Shown here piece by piece: positions 35,227 to 43,905 of a stretch of 64,000 nt of DNA (positions are counted from its first letter, which is position 1; every line of letters begins with the position of its first letter). The stretch is taken from contig DUSX01000003.1 in NCBI GenBank assembly GCA_012842395.1, positions 52,878 to 116,877 of the forward strand, read 5' to 3'. The position numbers were made by a program, and so were the translations under genes. The notes below the pieces were generated by a model that had not been told where the DNA came from, made no database searches, and worked only from the letters and a program-made list of their open reading frames with translations. The DNA comes from Bacillota bacterium (GTDB taxonomy: Bacteria > Bacillota > SHA-98 > UBA4971).

Positions 35227-36636
35227 TTGTTGGAGACAGGAACCGGTTGCGGGGGCAAGCTTCTGACTCGCAACTTCGTACTAACGTGTTTCGCCACATT
35301 TCTATTCTATAACAGTTTTCATCTCCTGCTGCCGACCTTGCCCGTATACGTGCTCGGGCTCGGTGGCTCCGAGGGCGATGTGGGGCTCGTGATGAGCGCC
35401 TTTGCCATGGCCTCAGTGTTCATGAGGCCTTTTGCCGGGCGGTGGGTTGATCGGGGCGGCAAGAAAGGTCTCATGCTCGCTGGTGCTTTGGTTTACGTAA
35501 CGTCGGCTGTCCTGTACGGGATTGTGACGCATGTGAAAGGGCTCGTGGCGGTGAGGTTCCTTCACGGTCTCGGGATCGGGATGTACTCGACCGCTGCGAG
35601 CAGCCTTATTTCTGACTCCGTACCGTACCACAGGAGGGGTGAGGGCCTCGGCTATTTCCTGCTCGCGACGAGCCTAGCTATGGCGGTCGGGCCGATCGTA
35701 GGGGTGGGGATTGTCGAGAGCCTGTCGTATGGGGCTCTCTTCGCAACGTCTGGGGTGCTCGCGGGAATCGTGTTCATCTGCACCCTTTGTATCAGCGTGC
35801 CTTCGGCTGCGTTGCGTGAAACGGGAGGCTTGAAGGTGCGCTTGTTCTCGCGCATCCGAGGCGATCGGATACACGAGGAATATGGCCCTCCGCGCGACGG
35901 ATGCTGCATGTCGTGCGGCCGGGTAGGCGGCGGCCACAACGAGTACTCCAGTCACACGACGCGCGGTCCCCACGGTGTTTTAGCGCGCATCGGCTCATTT
36001 CTCGGCCTCGAGGCGCTCTTTCCTTCGGTCACACTCGGCCTTGGGTCCGCGACCTACGGCTCGATAGCATCGTTCATTGCGGTGTACGCCAAGTCCAGAG
36101 GGATTGGAAATCCGGGCGTGTTCTTCACAGTGTTTGCGCTGTCGATGTTCGCCACACGAACTTTTGCTGGAAAGATCTCCGACAGGTACGGAAGAGCCTC
36201 AGTTATTGCTCCGGGCCTTGCGGCGATAAGTCTGGGCATGGCCGCTCTGGCGAACGCGACTTCCCTCGCGTCTTTTGTGTTTGCCGCGGTAGTATACGGA
36301 ATAGGCTTCTCCGTGATGCAGCCTACGGTGACGGCGCTCCTAGTGGACCATGTGGCACCCGAGCGCCGCGGCACTGCTCTTGGGACACTCCTTGCGATGT
36401 ACGACGTGGGTGTTGCGGTAGGCGGCATGCTGGCGGGATGGATCGCGGAGCACCTTCCGCTCCACGCAGTTTATTGGTGCATGTCCGGCGTAGGAGCGTG
36501 TGGGCTCGTCTTCTTTGCATGTGGTTACCAACGCTACTGCGCCACGTGGTCCCATCATGAAACAGACCATGTGCAGGACTCGTTCGATGTACAGGTGAGC
36601 TCTCATCCTCTCTCTGAAGAGAAACGCAGCTTGTAG
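35227..36636 (+). CDS. MFS transporter with Cys-rich central loop
   Basis: 469-residue carrier with twelve predicted membrane segments. The first half shows the MFS loop GRWVDRGGKKGLML and the second half KISDRYGRASVI. The cytoplasmic loop between halves (about residues 205-245) is longer than usual and holds Cys226, Cys227 and Cys230 in DGCCMSCGR together with several His, which could bind a metal. TTG start just after GGTGAGG. It may export a product or take up a related compound for the neighbouring pathway. It is followed after 16 bases by a GntR gene. Confidence 0.88.
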   Translation: MLETGTGCGGKLLTRNFVLTCFATFLFYNSFHLLLPTLPVYVLGLGGSEGDVGLVMSAFAMASVFMRPFAGRWVDRGGKKGLMLAGALVYVTSAVLYGIVTHVKGLVAVRFLHGLGIGMYSTAASSLISDSVPYHRRGEGLGYFLLATSLAMAVGPIVGVGIVESLSYGALFATSGVLAGIVFICTLCISVPSAALRETGGLKVRLFSRIRGDRIHEEYGPPRDGCCMSCGRVGGGHNEYSSHTTRGPHGVLARIGSFLGLEALFPSVTLGLGSATYGSIASFIAVYAKSRGIGNPGVFFTVFALSMFATRTFAGKISDRYGRASVIAPGLAAISLGMAALANATSLASFVFAAVVYGIGFSVMQPTVTALLVDHVAPERRGTALGTLLAMYDVGVAVGGMLAGWIAEHLPLHAVYWCMSGVGACGLVFFACGYQRYCATWSHHETDHVQDSFDVQVSSHPLSEEKRSL

Positions 36637-36652
36637 AAGGATTAAGGGGGTA

Positions 36653-37432
36653 GTGAGTGCCGCTATGCCTCTACGCCAACAACGTCAACGGCAACGGCAA
36701 GGGGAATCGTCACAGGACAACGGGTATCCCAAACTCCTCGCATTAGACGGTCGAGAGATTAGGCAGACCATTCGGGAGAGAGTGTACGCTCGCCTTCGCC
36801 AGGCGATCGTAGAAGGGTATTTCGCGCCCGGGGAACGTCTCATACAAGACAAACTCGCGGAACAACTGGGTGTGAGCAGAAGCCCGGTCAGGGAGGCGAT
36901 TCGCCGACTGGAGTCGGAGGGCTTGGTCGAGGTCGCCCCCGTGAGAGGAGTCACTGTGATTAATATGCCGCTCGACGAGGCGATCGGCTTGTACGACCTA
37001 AGAGAGGTGCTCGAGGGTTTGGCTGCCCGCCTAGCGGCTCGCAACATCACGCCACAGGAGCTCTCTGAGCTGCGCGGCTGCGTGGTACGGATGGAACAAC
37101 TCCTTCCGCCCAAGGCCGCGCCTCATAGATGGGTCGAGGAAAACTCGAGATTTCATGAGATAATCGTTCGGGCGAGCCGCAATAGGAAGCTGACTGAATT
37201 GCTCCCTGTGCTACGTGAATCCATAGGTGTGCTATGCAGAGCCATAGAGTCGAACCCGAGCCGTGTGGCCGAGGCCATGCGCGAGCACGAAGCCATCTTA
37301 GCAGCTATTGCTGCACGCGACCCAGAAGAGGCGGAGCGGCTCGGACGCCAACACATAGTGTGTTCGAAAAACGCCGTACTCGCGAGATTGCAAGGTGAAG
37401 CGCAGGCCAAGCGCGAGACCAAGCTATCCTGA
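36653..37432 (+). CDS. GntR-family regulator, FCD domain (second)
   Basis: 259 residues. The winged helix is at about 40-105 with RLIQDKLAEQLGVSRSPVREAI, followed by an FCD domain with ENSRFHEIIVRASRNRKL and the later MREHEAIL and RQHIVCS. The N-terminus has a Gln/Arg repeat (RQQRQRQRQ) encoded by a hexamer-like run at about 36671-36697; the true start could be ATG 36665. Paralogous to the regulator at 18287, with a very similar recognition helix (GVSR-PVR), so both may read the same palindrome. Probably co-transcribed with the MFS gene. Confidence 0.91.
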   Translation: MSAAMPLRQQRQRQRQGESSQDNGYPKLLALDGREIRQTIRERVYARLRQAIVEGYFAPGERLIQDKLAEQLGVSRSPVREAIRRLESEGLVEVAPVRGVTVINMPLDEAIGLYDLREVLEGLAARLAARNITPQELSELRGCVVRMEQLLPPKAAPHRWVEENSRFHEIIVRASRNRKLTELLPVLRESIGVLCRAIESNPSRVAEAMREHEAILAAIAARDPEEAERLGRQHIVCSKNAVLARLQGEAQAKRETKLS

Positions 37433-37818
37433 CGCGCGTCTGGTCCGTGCCCGCTAGGTGTCCATCATTGTTGATCGGTCATCCTCCGGTACCCACGCAC
37501 CACATGCGTGTTGGGCGTGGTGCAAGTCCCTCGCCGTAGGCCTTTTGTCCATCCACCGATCGCCCAGGCATTTGCTTGTGTGGGCATCCCTGATCCCGAA
37601 ATGCCCCCTGGAGTCGCTCAGACATACTGACACGGATCTGAAGGAAGCGGCTGGTGCACGCAGAATCGTAATGTTGCGACGCTTCTCGCGATCCGAGGCG
37701 GCGCCATAGGCCATAATGGCTATTCACCTTTTGCGGTTATGGGCAGCGGCGCGCCGCGCCGCTGCGCCGCCTTGCGCGACGTTCGCAGGCAACAATATCT
37801 CGGGCGGAGGTGTTTGCG
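37433..37818. other. Intergenic region before aminotransferase gene
   Basis: 386 bases. The right part has the perfect GC hairpin at 37743-37765. No gene recognised, and no strong promoter seen. Confidence 0.35.
37743..37765 (+). repeat. Perfect 11-bp GC palindrome upstream of aminotransferase
   Basis: GCAGCGGCGCG and CGCGCCGCTGC around one central C, 54 bases before the start. A hairpin in the leader or an operator. Confidence 0.45.
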
Positions 37819-39009
37819 GTGCAGGACTATCCCGGTGTTTCGACTGAAGGGAGAACGCTCATGGGGCCCGGTCCGAGTAACGTGCACCCAAAGGTGCTTC
37901 AAGCTCTCGCCATGCCGACCCTCGGCCATCTCGATCCCGAGTTCCTGGAGATAATGAACCGCACAAAGGAGCTTCTAGCGAAGACGTTCGAGACCGAGAA
38001 CGAGTTCACCATCCCGATATCCGGGACGGGCAGCGCCGGGATGGAGACGGCGCTGGTGAACATCATCGAGCCGGGAGACAGGGTTCTCGTGTGCGTGAAC
38101 GGCCTCTTTGGCCAGAGGATGGCCGACATCGTGACGCGATGCGGCGGGGATCTCGCCCTTGTCGAAGCGGAGTGGGGGAAGATCGTCGAGCCGGAAAGGG
38201 TTGAAGAGGCGCTCAAGGCGCGTCGCACTGACGTCGTTGCGATCGTTCACGCGGAAACGTCCACAGGAGTCTTGCAGCCCATCCAGCCCATAGCCGAGCT
38301 GGCTCACAGATACGGTGCGCTTCTTGTTGTGGACGCGGTGACGTCTTTGGGCGGGGCACCGGTCTGCGTCGACGCGACTGGTATAGATGTCTGTTACAGC
38401 GGCACGCAGAAGTGCCTTTCCTGCCCGCCGGGGCTTGCTCCCATCACCCTCGGGGCACGGGCGCAGGCGAAGCTTGGCGCGCGCAAGACCAAGGTACAGA
38501 GTTGGTATCTTGACCTGGCCATGCTGCACAGCTATTGGGGCAAGGAGCGGTTCTACCACCATACCGCGCCGGTGAACATGATCTATGCGCTCTATGAGAG
38601 CCTTCGTATCGTCCATGAGGAAGGGCTCGAGGAGCGGTTCGCCAGGCACAGGCTGCACAGCGACGCTCTCAAGGCGGGGATCACCGCCATGGGCCTCCGA
38701 CTATTCGCCCAAGAGGGCTATAGGGCGCCGATGCTCACGTCTGTCGAGGTGCCAGAGGGAGTTGACGATGCCCGGATTCGGCGGCATCTGCTGACCCACT
38801 ATCGCCTGGAGATAGGGGGCGGCCTAGGCCCACTAAAGGGGCGCATATGGCGCGTGGGCCTCATGGGACACTCCTGCACCCAGGCCAACGTGATGCTTTT
38901 TCTCGGCGCACTGGAGGAGGCCTTGACGGCTGCAGGCTATCGGGTGGAGCCCGGCGCCGGTGAGCTTGCCGCCGCGAACCACTACTCGGCACGGGATGCT
39001 GGCTTCTAG
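37819..39009 (+). CDS. Class V aminotransferase (alanine-glyoxylate aminotransferase type)
   Basis: PLP enzyme of 396 residues. Features are LMGPGPSNVHPKVLQAL at the N-terminus, SGTGSAGMETALVN (PLP phosphate site), VDAVTSLGG (Asp to the pyridine N) and the Schiff-base Lys198 in SGTQKCLSCPPGL. This is the alanine/serine-glyoxylate aminotransferase group, which includes (S)-ureidoglycine-glyoxylate aminotransferase of purine breakdown. GTG start with GGAGG eight bases upstream. Purine breakdown would suit the molybdenum hydroxylase 4 kb away, but no other purine-degradation gene is seen, so the general transaminase call is safer. Confidence 0.92.
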   Translation: MQDYPGVSTEGRTLMGPGPSNVHPKVLQALAMPTLGHLDPEFLEIMNRTKELLAKTFETENEFTIPISGTGSAGMETALVNIIEPGDRVLVCVNGLFGQRMADIVTRCGGDLALVEAEWGKIVEPERVEEALKARRTDVVAIVHAETSTGVLQPIQPIAELAHRYGALLVVDAVTSLGGAPVCVDATGIDVCYSGTQKCLSCPPGLAPITLGARAQAKLGARKTKVQSWYLDLAMLHSYWGKERFYHHTAPVNMIYALYESLRIVHEEGLEERFARHRLHSDALKAGITAMGLRLFAQEGYRAPMLTSVEVPEGVDDARIRRHLLTHYRLEIGGGLGPLKGRIWRVGLMGHSCTQANVMLFLGALEEALTAAGYRVEPGAGELAAANHYSARDAGF

Positions 39010-39166
39010 AACGGCTTCGCCCTGCTCGGTTGGAGACCCGCTGCGACCCTCTGCGAGCTGCGAGCGCGGAACGCTCGTGCCCGCAGCGCGCAGGGGGATA
39101 GCTTTAGGTTTTCGTGGGGTGCTCAGCGTGCGTCACCGTTTCGCGCTGACGCGACGGGCTGAGGAG

Positions 39167-39196
39167 TTGACTTCGTTTTTTGACACGTGTTATACT
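39167..39196 (+). promoter_or_regulatory. Promoter of the HutC-type regulator operon
   Basis: TTGACT (39167-39172), 18-base spacer, TATACT (39191-39196). It lies 45 bases before the regulator start and overlaps the operator listed next. Confidence 0.75.
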
Positions 39197-39207
39197 TGTG
39201 TCACAAG
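39195..39207 (+). promoter_or_regulatory. Operator CTTGTG-T-CACAAG over the promoter
   Basis: A perfect 13-base inverted repeat overlapping the -10 end and the likely transcription start. A wider repeat TGACAC (39181-39186) and GTGTCA (39198-39203) surrounds the -10. HutC-group GntR proteins bind palindromes of this length, so autoregulation by the adjacent gene is likely. Confidence 0.65.
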
Positions 39208-39240
39208 AGGTAGGACCTCCAACCAGAAGGGGTTGCCGCT

Positions 39241-39972
39241 GTGGAAACCTTGAGCCGAGAAAAGCGAGTGAACGCTGCCCGCGCTTCTCTTGTCCACGCC
39301 ATCCGGCACACGTTCAAGCCCGGAGAGTGTCTGCCTTCCGAACGCGAGCTTGCTGAAAAGCTCGGCATCAGCCGCAACACGTTGCGTGAAGCCCTCGAGA
39401 CCCTCCGTGCCAGCGGGATCCTGCTGCGGCGGTGGGGACTTGGCACTTTTGTCAACGCCAATGTGGGCCTCATCGAGACAAGTCTCTCAGAGCTGAAGCC
39501 CATCCCGGACATCATCAGCGCAAGCGGCCAACAGTGTGATATGGCGGGCTTCGCGTACAGAAAGTGCGACGGGGAAGGGGAAGCCGCGATTCGAAAGTGC
39601 CTCCAATTGGACGCTCCAGTTGAGCTCTGGGAGCTGGAACGCGTGTACCTTGCAGATGGCGAGCCTGTGATATACCTACGCGATTATCTTCCCAGCCTAA
39701 TCGATGGTCTCGCGGTTGACCCCGCGTTGTTCAAGCGCGACATGCTATCGTTTCTTGAAGAACAATGCCACGTGCGTTTGGAGTATACGATCACGTTCGT
39801 AGAGCCCGTCCTCGCGGATGAAACGATAGGCAATAGGCTGTCGATCGCGATAGGCACCCCTATTCTCTTAACCAGGCAGATCGCATACACAGAGGAAGGC
39901 GTTCCGTTGCTGTACACCGAGGGATATCAGAGCACAGACAAACTCTCATTTCACATCGTCCGCCGTCGATAA
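39241..39972 (+). CDS. GntR-family regulator, HutC/UTRA type
   Basis: 243 residues. The winged helix (about 5-70) has [23 protein letters not shown] and the wing GLGTFVNA. The C-terminal UTRA ligand-binding domain runs from about residue 85 with [22 protein letters not shown] and [22 protein letters not shown] start eight bases after AGGGG. It heads an operon with an ABC importer and a phosphodiesterase, and a promoter with palindromic operator lies just upstream. The UTRA ligand is probably the imported compound or a derivative. Confidence 0.93.
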   Translation: METLSREKRVNAARASLVHAIRHTFKPGECLPSERELAEKLGISRNTLREALETLRASGILLRRWGLGTFVNANVGLIETSLSELKPIPDIISASGQQCDMAGFAYRKCDGEGEAAIRKCLQLDAPVELWELERVYLADGEPVIYLRDYLPSLIDGLAVDPALFKRDMLSFLEEQCHVRLEYTITFVEPVLADETIGNRLSIAIGTPILLTRQIAYTEEGVPLLYTEGYQSTDKLSFHIVRRR

Positions 39973-40046
39973 TCTGGTCGATGGTGTGTAGGAGTTCGCT
40001 GTCGGTCCAAAACCAAAACACTTCGGCAGAAAAGGGGGTCGCTTCG

Positions 40047-41066
40047 ATGTCGCAGAGACGCATTGGCATGAATGGTCGTGGTGTGGCAGCAGTACTACTC
40101 TTGGCGCTCCTCGCAGGAATCTCGTTGTCTCTTGTCATCCGTGCCCCAGGTGCAGTGACCCAGGCGGCGGGCGCAGCCCAGGTAAGGCTGGGCGTCGACT
40201 CCTTCATCCTGGGTGCCCAGATTCATGTTGCCGCTGAACGCGGGCTTTTCAAGAAGTATGGCATCGACCCCGTTGTCCAGGTCTTCTCTTATGGCGCGGA
40301 CACCCTCGATGCCGTGCTTGCGGGTCGGTCTGACTTCGGCGTAGGCATGGACTTCGCGACGCTCACACGGCTTGCCCCAGGACAGCTCCGACTGGTGGCG
40401 ACGATCATGGAGCCGGACCCCGGTTTTCACAAACTTGCCGTGTCGAGCGCCATCAACGATCCCAAGGACCTGCGAGGCAAGAGGCTGGGCGTTGCTCAGG
40501 GCTCGCTTCAGGAGTACGTGACCCTGCGTTACCTCGAGGTCAATGGCATACCAGAGGACAGTGTCAAGCTCACGCCGTTCTCCAGCCTCTTCGAGATCAT
40601 AGCGGCGCTCCGCGCGGGCCGTATCGATGCGGCTTGGGTATGGGGTGAGGGCACCGACCAGGCGAAAGAGATCCCTGGCGTGCGGATCCTGACAGACGAC
40701 AGCGCCGCTAGACAGCAGTCCCTTGGCTTTCTGGTGGCCAGCCGGCAACTGGTTGAGAAGAATCCCCAGGTTGTGGTGGCGACCCTCAAGGCGCTTGCTG
40801 AGGCCACCGACTGGATGCTAAGCAACATGAACGAAGCCAGCAAGATTGTTGCCGACAAGGTGAAGGCTCCGCAAGAACAAGTGCTAACCGAGATGCGTCG
40901 CGAGAACTACACACTGAGCTTGAAGGACGAACAGCTGAAAGCCATGGAAAGCCTGGCGCAGTTCATGGTCAATAAGGGTATCATCAAGGAAAAGCTCTCG
41001 GTCCGCCAGAATGTGGCACCGGATGCGCTGCGTTCAGTGGATCCGGCCCGGGTATCGTTGAAGTAG
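40047..41066 (+). CDS. ABC importer substrate-binding protein (SsuA/TauA/NMT1 type)
   Basis: 339 residues with an N-terminal signal segment (GVAAVLLLALLAGISLSLVI). The receptor begins VRLGVDSFILGAQIHVAAERGLF, a pattern of nitrate/sulfonate/taurine/thiamine-precursor binding proteins, with LAGRSDFGVG, LRGKRLGV and ALRAGRIDAAWVWG further on. ATG 40047 follows GGGGG by eight bases. It serves the ATPase and permease at 43090 and 43872, although an enzyme gene intervenes. The substrate is probably a small anion or ester. Confidence 0.9.
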   Translation: MSQRRIGMNGRGVAAVLLLALLAGISLSLVIRAPGAVTQAAGAAQVRLGVDSFILGAQIHVAAERGLFKKYGIDPVVQVFSYGADTLDAVLAGRSDFGVGMDFATLTRLAPGQLRLVATIMEPDPGFHKLAVSSAINDPKDLRGKRLGVAQGSLQEYVTLRYLEVNGIPEDSVKLTPFSSLFEIIAALRAGRIDAAWVWGEGTDQAKEIPGVRILTDDSAARQQSLGFLVASRQLVEKNPQVVVATLKALAEATDWMLSNMNEASKIVADKVKAPQEQVLTEMRRENYTLSLKDEQLKAMESLAQFMVNKGIIKEKLSVRQNVAPDALRSVDPARVSLK

Positions 41067-41117
41067 ACGGACACGACAAGTCTTGTCGAAGCCACCAACA
41101 TTGCGCGAGGGGGAGAG

Positions 41118-43103
41118 ATGGTGACCAAAGCCGGGACAGTGCAACGGGCCATCGTCATCGGGATAGATAGCTCATTGCTTTCGCTTGCCGAGAGGTTCAT
41201 GGCCGAAGGGTGTATGCCAAACCTCAAGAAACTCGCCGATCGAGGTTCCTACAGTGAGGCTCTGTCCTCGATTCCAGTTGACACGCCTACGAATTGGACT
41301 ACGATAGCGTCCGGTGCCGAGCCCGCAACTCACGGTATCCTGAGCTTCACCGCTCATCGTGCGGGTGAGCCGCTCGACGCTGGCGAGAAGGACGGAGCAA
41401 GGAACAAGCAATCGACCTCTAGCAGGGCAGAGTTTCTGTGGGAGGCGGCGGAGCGAGCGGGCAAGCGAACGTTGATAGTGAACTACCCCGTGGGATGGCC
41501 AGGCACCGGTGACGGCAGAGTGGTCCTTGGCGGGCTAACGCCTGGCGGCGACCCATGGCGGGTCAAGAAGCCGTGCGTATATGCTACGAGTTACCCAGAG
41601 GCTGTTGTCCTCGACCTTCCGACAGCAGAGATAAAGCACGCACCCTTGCGGCTTCGACCTGCCGAGGGCTGGTCGGGTCAGGTCGAATCAAGGATAACCC
41701 CGCTTGAAGCCGAGATACGGGTGGGCGGTGACACTGAATCCACTGGAGAAGACCTATCGCTCTTGCTTATTGCTAGCACCTCAGAAGGATACGATCGGCT
41801 CATCATCGCCCATCGGAAGGACGCGCGAAGACCACTTGCGACCCTGGCACCCGGGCAGTGGAGCGAGTGGTTGGTGCGGCAGCTCGGCGTCGGCAGGGTT
41901 GTCTTCAGGTTCAAGTTAGCCCGCCTCTCCCCTGAAGCGCAGCACGTGGAGCTCTATTGCACGGATGTGTTCCGCGCAGAGGGATGGAGTTACCCACCTG
42001 GGCTCGAGGCCGAGATCATATCCGAGATCGGTCCGTATGTGGAGGGTCTCGAGTGCCCGTACGTTCCGGTGAACGAACAACTGCGCCCGTACGGTCCGCT
42101 CAATGTGAGTGCCGACATCACTCTCGAGCAGGCTGCGTTCCAGGCGGACTGGATGGCTCGGGCTGCGCTGTACCTGCGGGGCCGGGCCGGTTGGGACGTG
42201 CTCTTCATGCACTACCACCTCATAGACGCTCTCAACCACACATTCCTGGGGTACCTCGACCCTGAGTTTCCCTACACATCGCCGACCCTCACACGCAGGG
42301 CGTGGGACCTATACAGAGACGCGTACCGGATAGTGGACGGGCTAATCGGCACGATAGCTGAGGGTTGCATGGACGCGTCCACCGTGTTGGTGGTCACATC
42401 GGATCATGGCTCTCTGCCAACATGGAAGTATGTTTCGGTGGTCCAAGCGTTAGTCAACGCGGGGTTGTTGCAGTATTCGTGGGACTCGGCGGCGGGGCGG
42501 TTCGCCGTGGACATAGAGGCGTCCAAAGCCGTGCCGTATCTAGACCCGCAACACATTTGGGTGAATCTCGCCGGGCGGGAGCCTGGGGGAAAGGTACGAC
42601 CGGCAGACTACGAAGCGGTTCGGGACCAAGTGATAACGGCCTTGCGGCAGATTCGGGATCCTGAGACCGGCGAGTGCCCCGTGCATCTCGCTTGCCGGCC
42701 CGAAGACCTTGGCATTGTCGGGGCATCAAAGGAATGGATAGGGGATGTGCTGTACTTCCTCAAACCAGGATATTCCACATGGGACGGCGAGATCCAATCG
42801 CTGCGGTTCGGCAGCCTTTATGCGGACCGTTTGGGTCGAGCAATCGTTCGCCCATGCACGGTGGTGACAGGTCATCACACGCCGTACCTGCCAGCCGCGA
42901 CCTACAAGGGGTTCTCGAACGCGGCAATGACTTTCTTCAGCGGTGCCGGCATTCGACAAGGTTACAGGCGAAAGTGGGCGATCCGACTCAAGGACATCGC
43001 GCCTACCCTCGCGTACCTCATGGGGCTAGAGGGACCGGCCCAGTCGGAGGGCAGCATACTGTGGGACATGCTCGAAGGAGAAGAGCGAAATGGTGCCAGA
43101 TAG
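41118..43103 (+). CDS. Alkaline-phosphatase-superfamily phosphodiesterase
   Basis: 661-residue hydrolase of the type I phosphodiesterase/nucleotide pyrophosphatase group. Metal and nucleophile sites are visible: IGIDSS (Asp17), PTNWTTIASG (Thr61 nucleophile), MHYHLIDALNH (metal Asp and His) and VVTSDHGS, plus HHTPYLPA late. There is no signal peptide, so it acts in the cytoplasm on the imported compound. A roughly 200-residue beta-rich insert lies between the nucleophile and the late metal ligands. The gene is embedded between the binding-protein and ATPase genes, overlapping the latter by 14 bases. This suggests the cargo is a phosphoester, phosphonate or sulfate ester. Confidence 0.85.
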   Translation: MVTKAGTVQRAIVIGIDSSLLSLAERFMAEGCMPNLKKLADRGSYSEALSSIPVDTPTNWTTIASGAEPATHGILSFTAHRAGEPLDAGEKDGARNKQSTSSRAEFLWEAAERAGKRTLIVNYPVGWPGTGDGRVVLGGLTPGGDPWRVKKPCVYATSYPEAVVLDLPTAEIKHAPLRLRPAEGWSGQVESRITPLEAEIRVGGDTESTGEDLSLLLIASTSEGYDRLIIAHRKDARRPLATLAPGQWSEWLVRQLGVGRVVFRFKLARLSPEAQHVELYCTDVFRAEGWSYPPGLEAEIISEIGPYVEGLECPYVPVNEQLRPYGPLNVSADITLEQAAFQADWMARAALYLRGRAGWDVLFMHYHLIDALNHTFLGYLDPEFPYTSPTLTRRAWDLYRDAYRIVDGLIGTIAEGCMDASTVLVVTSDHGSLPTWKYVSVVQALVNAGLLQYSWDSAAGRFAVDIEASKAVPYLDPQHIWVNLAGREPGGKVRPADYEAVRDQVITALRQIRDPETGECPVHLACRPEDLGIVGASKEWIGDVLYFLKPGYSTWDGEIQSLRFGSLYADRLGRAIVRPCTVVTGHHTPYLPAATYKGFSNAAMTFFSGAGIRQGYRRKWAIRLKDIAPTLAYLMGLEGPAQSEGSILWDMLEGEERNGAR

Positions 43104-43905
43104 CGTTGCCCTGCGTCTACGAGGGGTATCCAAGACGTACCGCCGCGGACGGGGCCGCGAAGAAAGGGTTCTAGGCGAGATCGACCTTTCGGTGCACACG
43201 GGAGAGTTTCTTGTCCTAGTGGGCCCAAGTGGCTGCGGGAAGTCCACGCTTTTGAAGATAATGGCCGGATTCACCGAGCCAACCAGCGGCGTTGTAGAGA
43301 CTTCGGACGGCCAGCGCGTCACGGGGCCCAGCCGGGACCGCGGCATGGTATTCCAGTCCCTAGAGGCGCCCCTTTTCGACTGGCTGAACGTCGAGGAGAA
43401 CGTCGCGTTCGGCCTCCGAATGCAGGGGATGGCGCGGGACAGCCAGCGGGCTACGGCGCTTCGCTATATCGAGATGGTCGGCCTCAAGGGTCAGGAGCGA
43501 AAGTTTCCTGCCGAGCTCTCCGGCGGCATGAAACAGAGAGTCCAGATCGCGCGCACGCTTGCCACCGATCCCGCGATCGTGTTCTTGGACGAGCCGTTTG
43601 CGGCGTTGGACGCTCAGACGAGGCGCATCCTCCAGCGGGAGATAGTGAACATATGGCTCAGGACCCAGAAAACCTTTGTCTATGTGACGCACGATATCCG
43701 TGAAGCCGTGCTGCTTGGCAAGCGCGTCGTGATAATGACCGCGGGGCCGGCTTCCAGGATCAAACGTGTGATCGAGGTGCGCATGGATTATCCCCGCGAT
43801 GAACTCGCCCCGGACTTCGTCGACGCGTTCCGTCAGATCGAGCATGACATCGAAGAGGAGGTCTCGAGGGCATGGTCGGGAAACGGTACCCTTTCTACTC
43901 GGTAG
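43090..43905 (+). CDS. ABC importer ATPase (SsuB/TauB type)
   Basis: 271-residue ATPase. Walker A is GPSGCGKST (residues 45-53), Q-loop FQSLEAPLFDWLNVEENV (a sulfonate/nitrate-type pattern), signature LSGGMKQRV, Walker B IVFLDEPFAALD and H-loop VTHDIREAV. AAGGAG lies nine bases before the ATG, inside the end of the phosphodiesterase gene. The stop overlaps the permease start by 34 bases. Confidence 0.94.
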   Translation: MVPDSVALRLRGVSKTYRRGRGREERVLGEIDLSVHTGEFLVLVGPSGCGKSTLLKIMAGFTEPTSGVVETSDGQRVTGPSRDRGMVFQSLEAPLFDWLNVEENVAFGLRMQGMARDSQRATALRYIEMVGLKGQERKFPAELSGGMKQRVQIARTLATDPAIVFLDEPFAALDAQTRRILQREIVNIWLRTQKTFVYVTHDIREAVLLGKRVVIMTAGPASRIKRVIEVRMDYPRDELAPDFVDAFRQIEHDIEEEVSRAWSGNGTLSTR

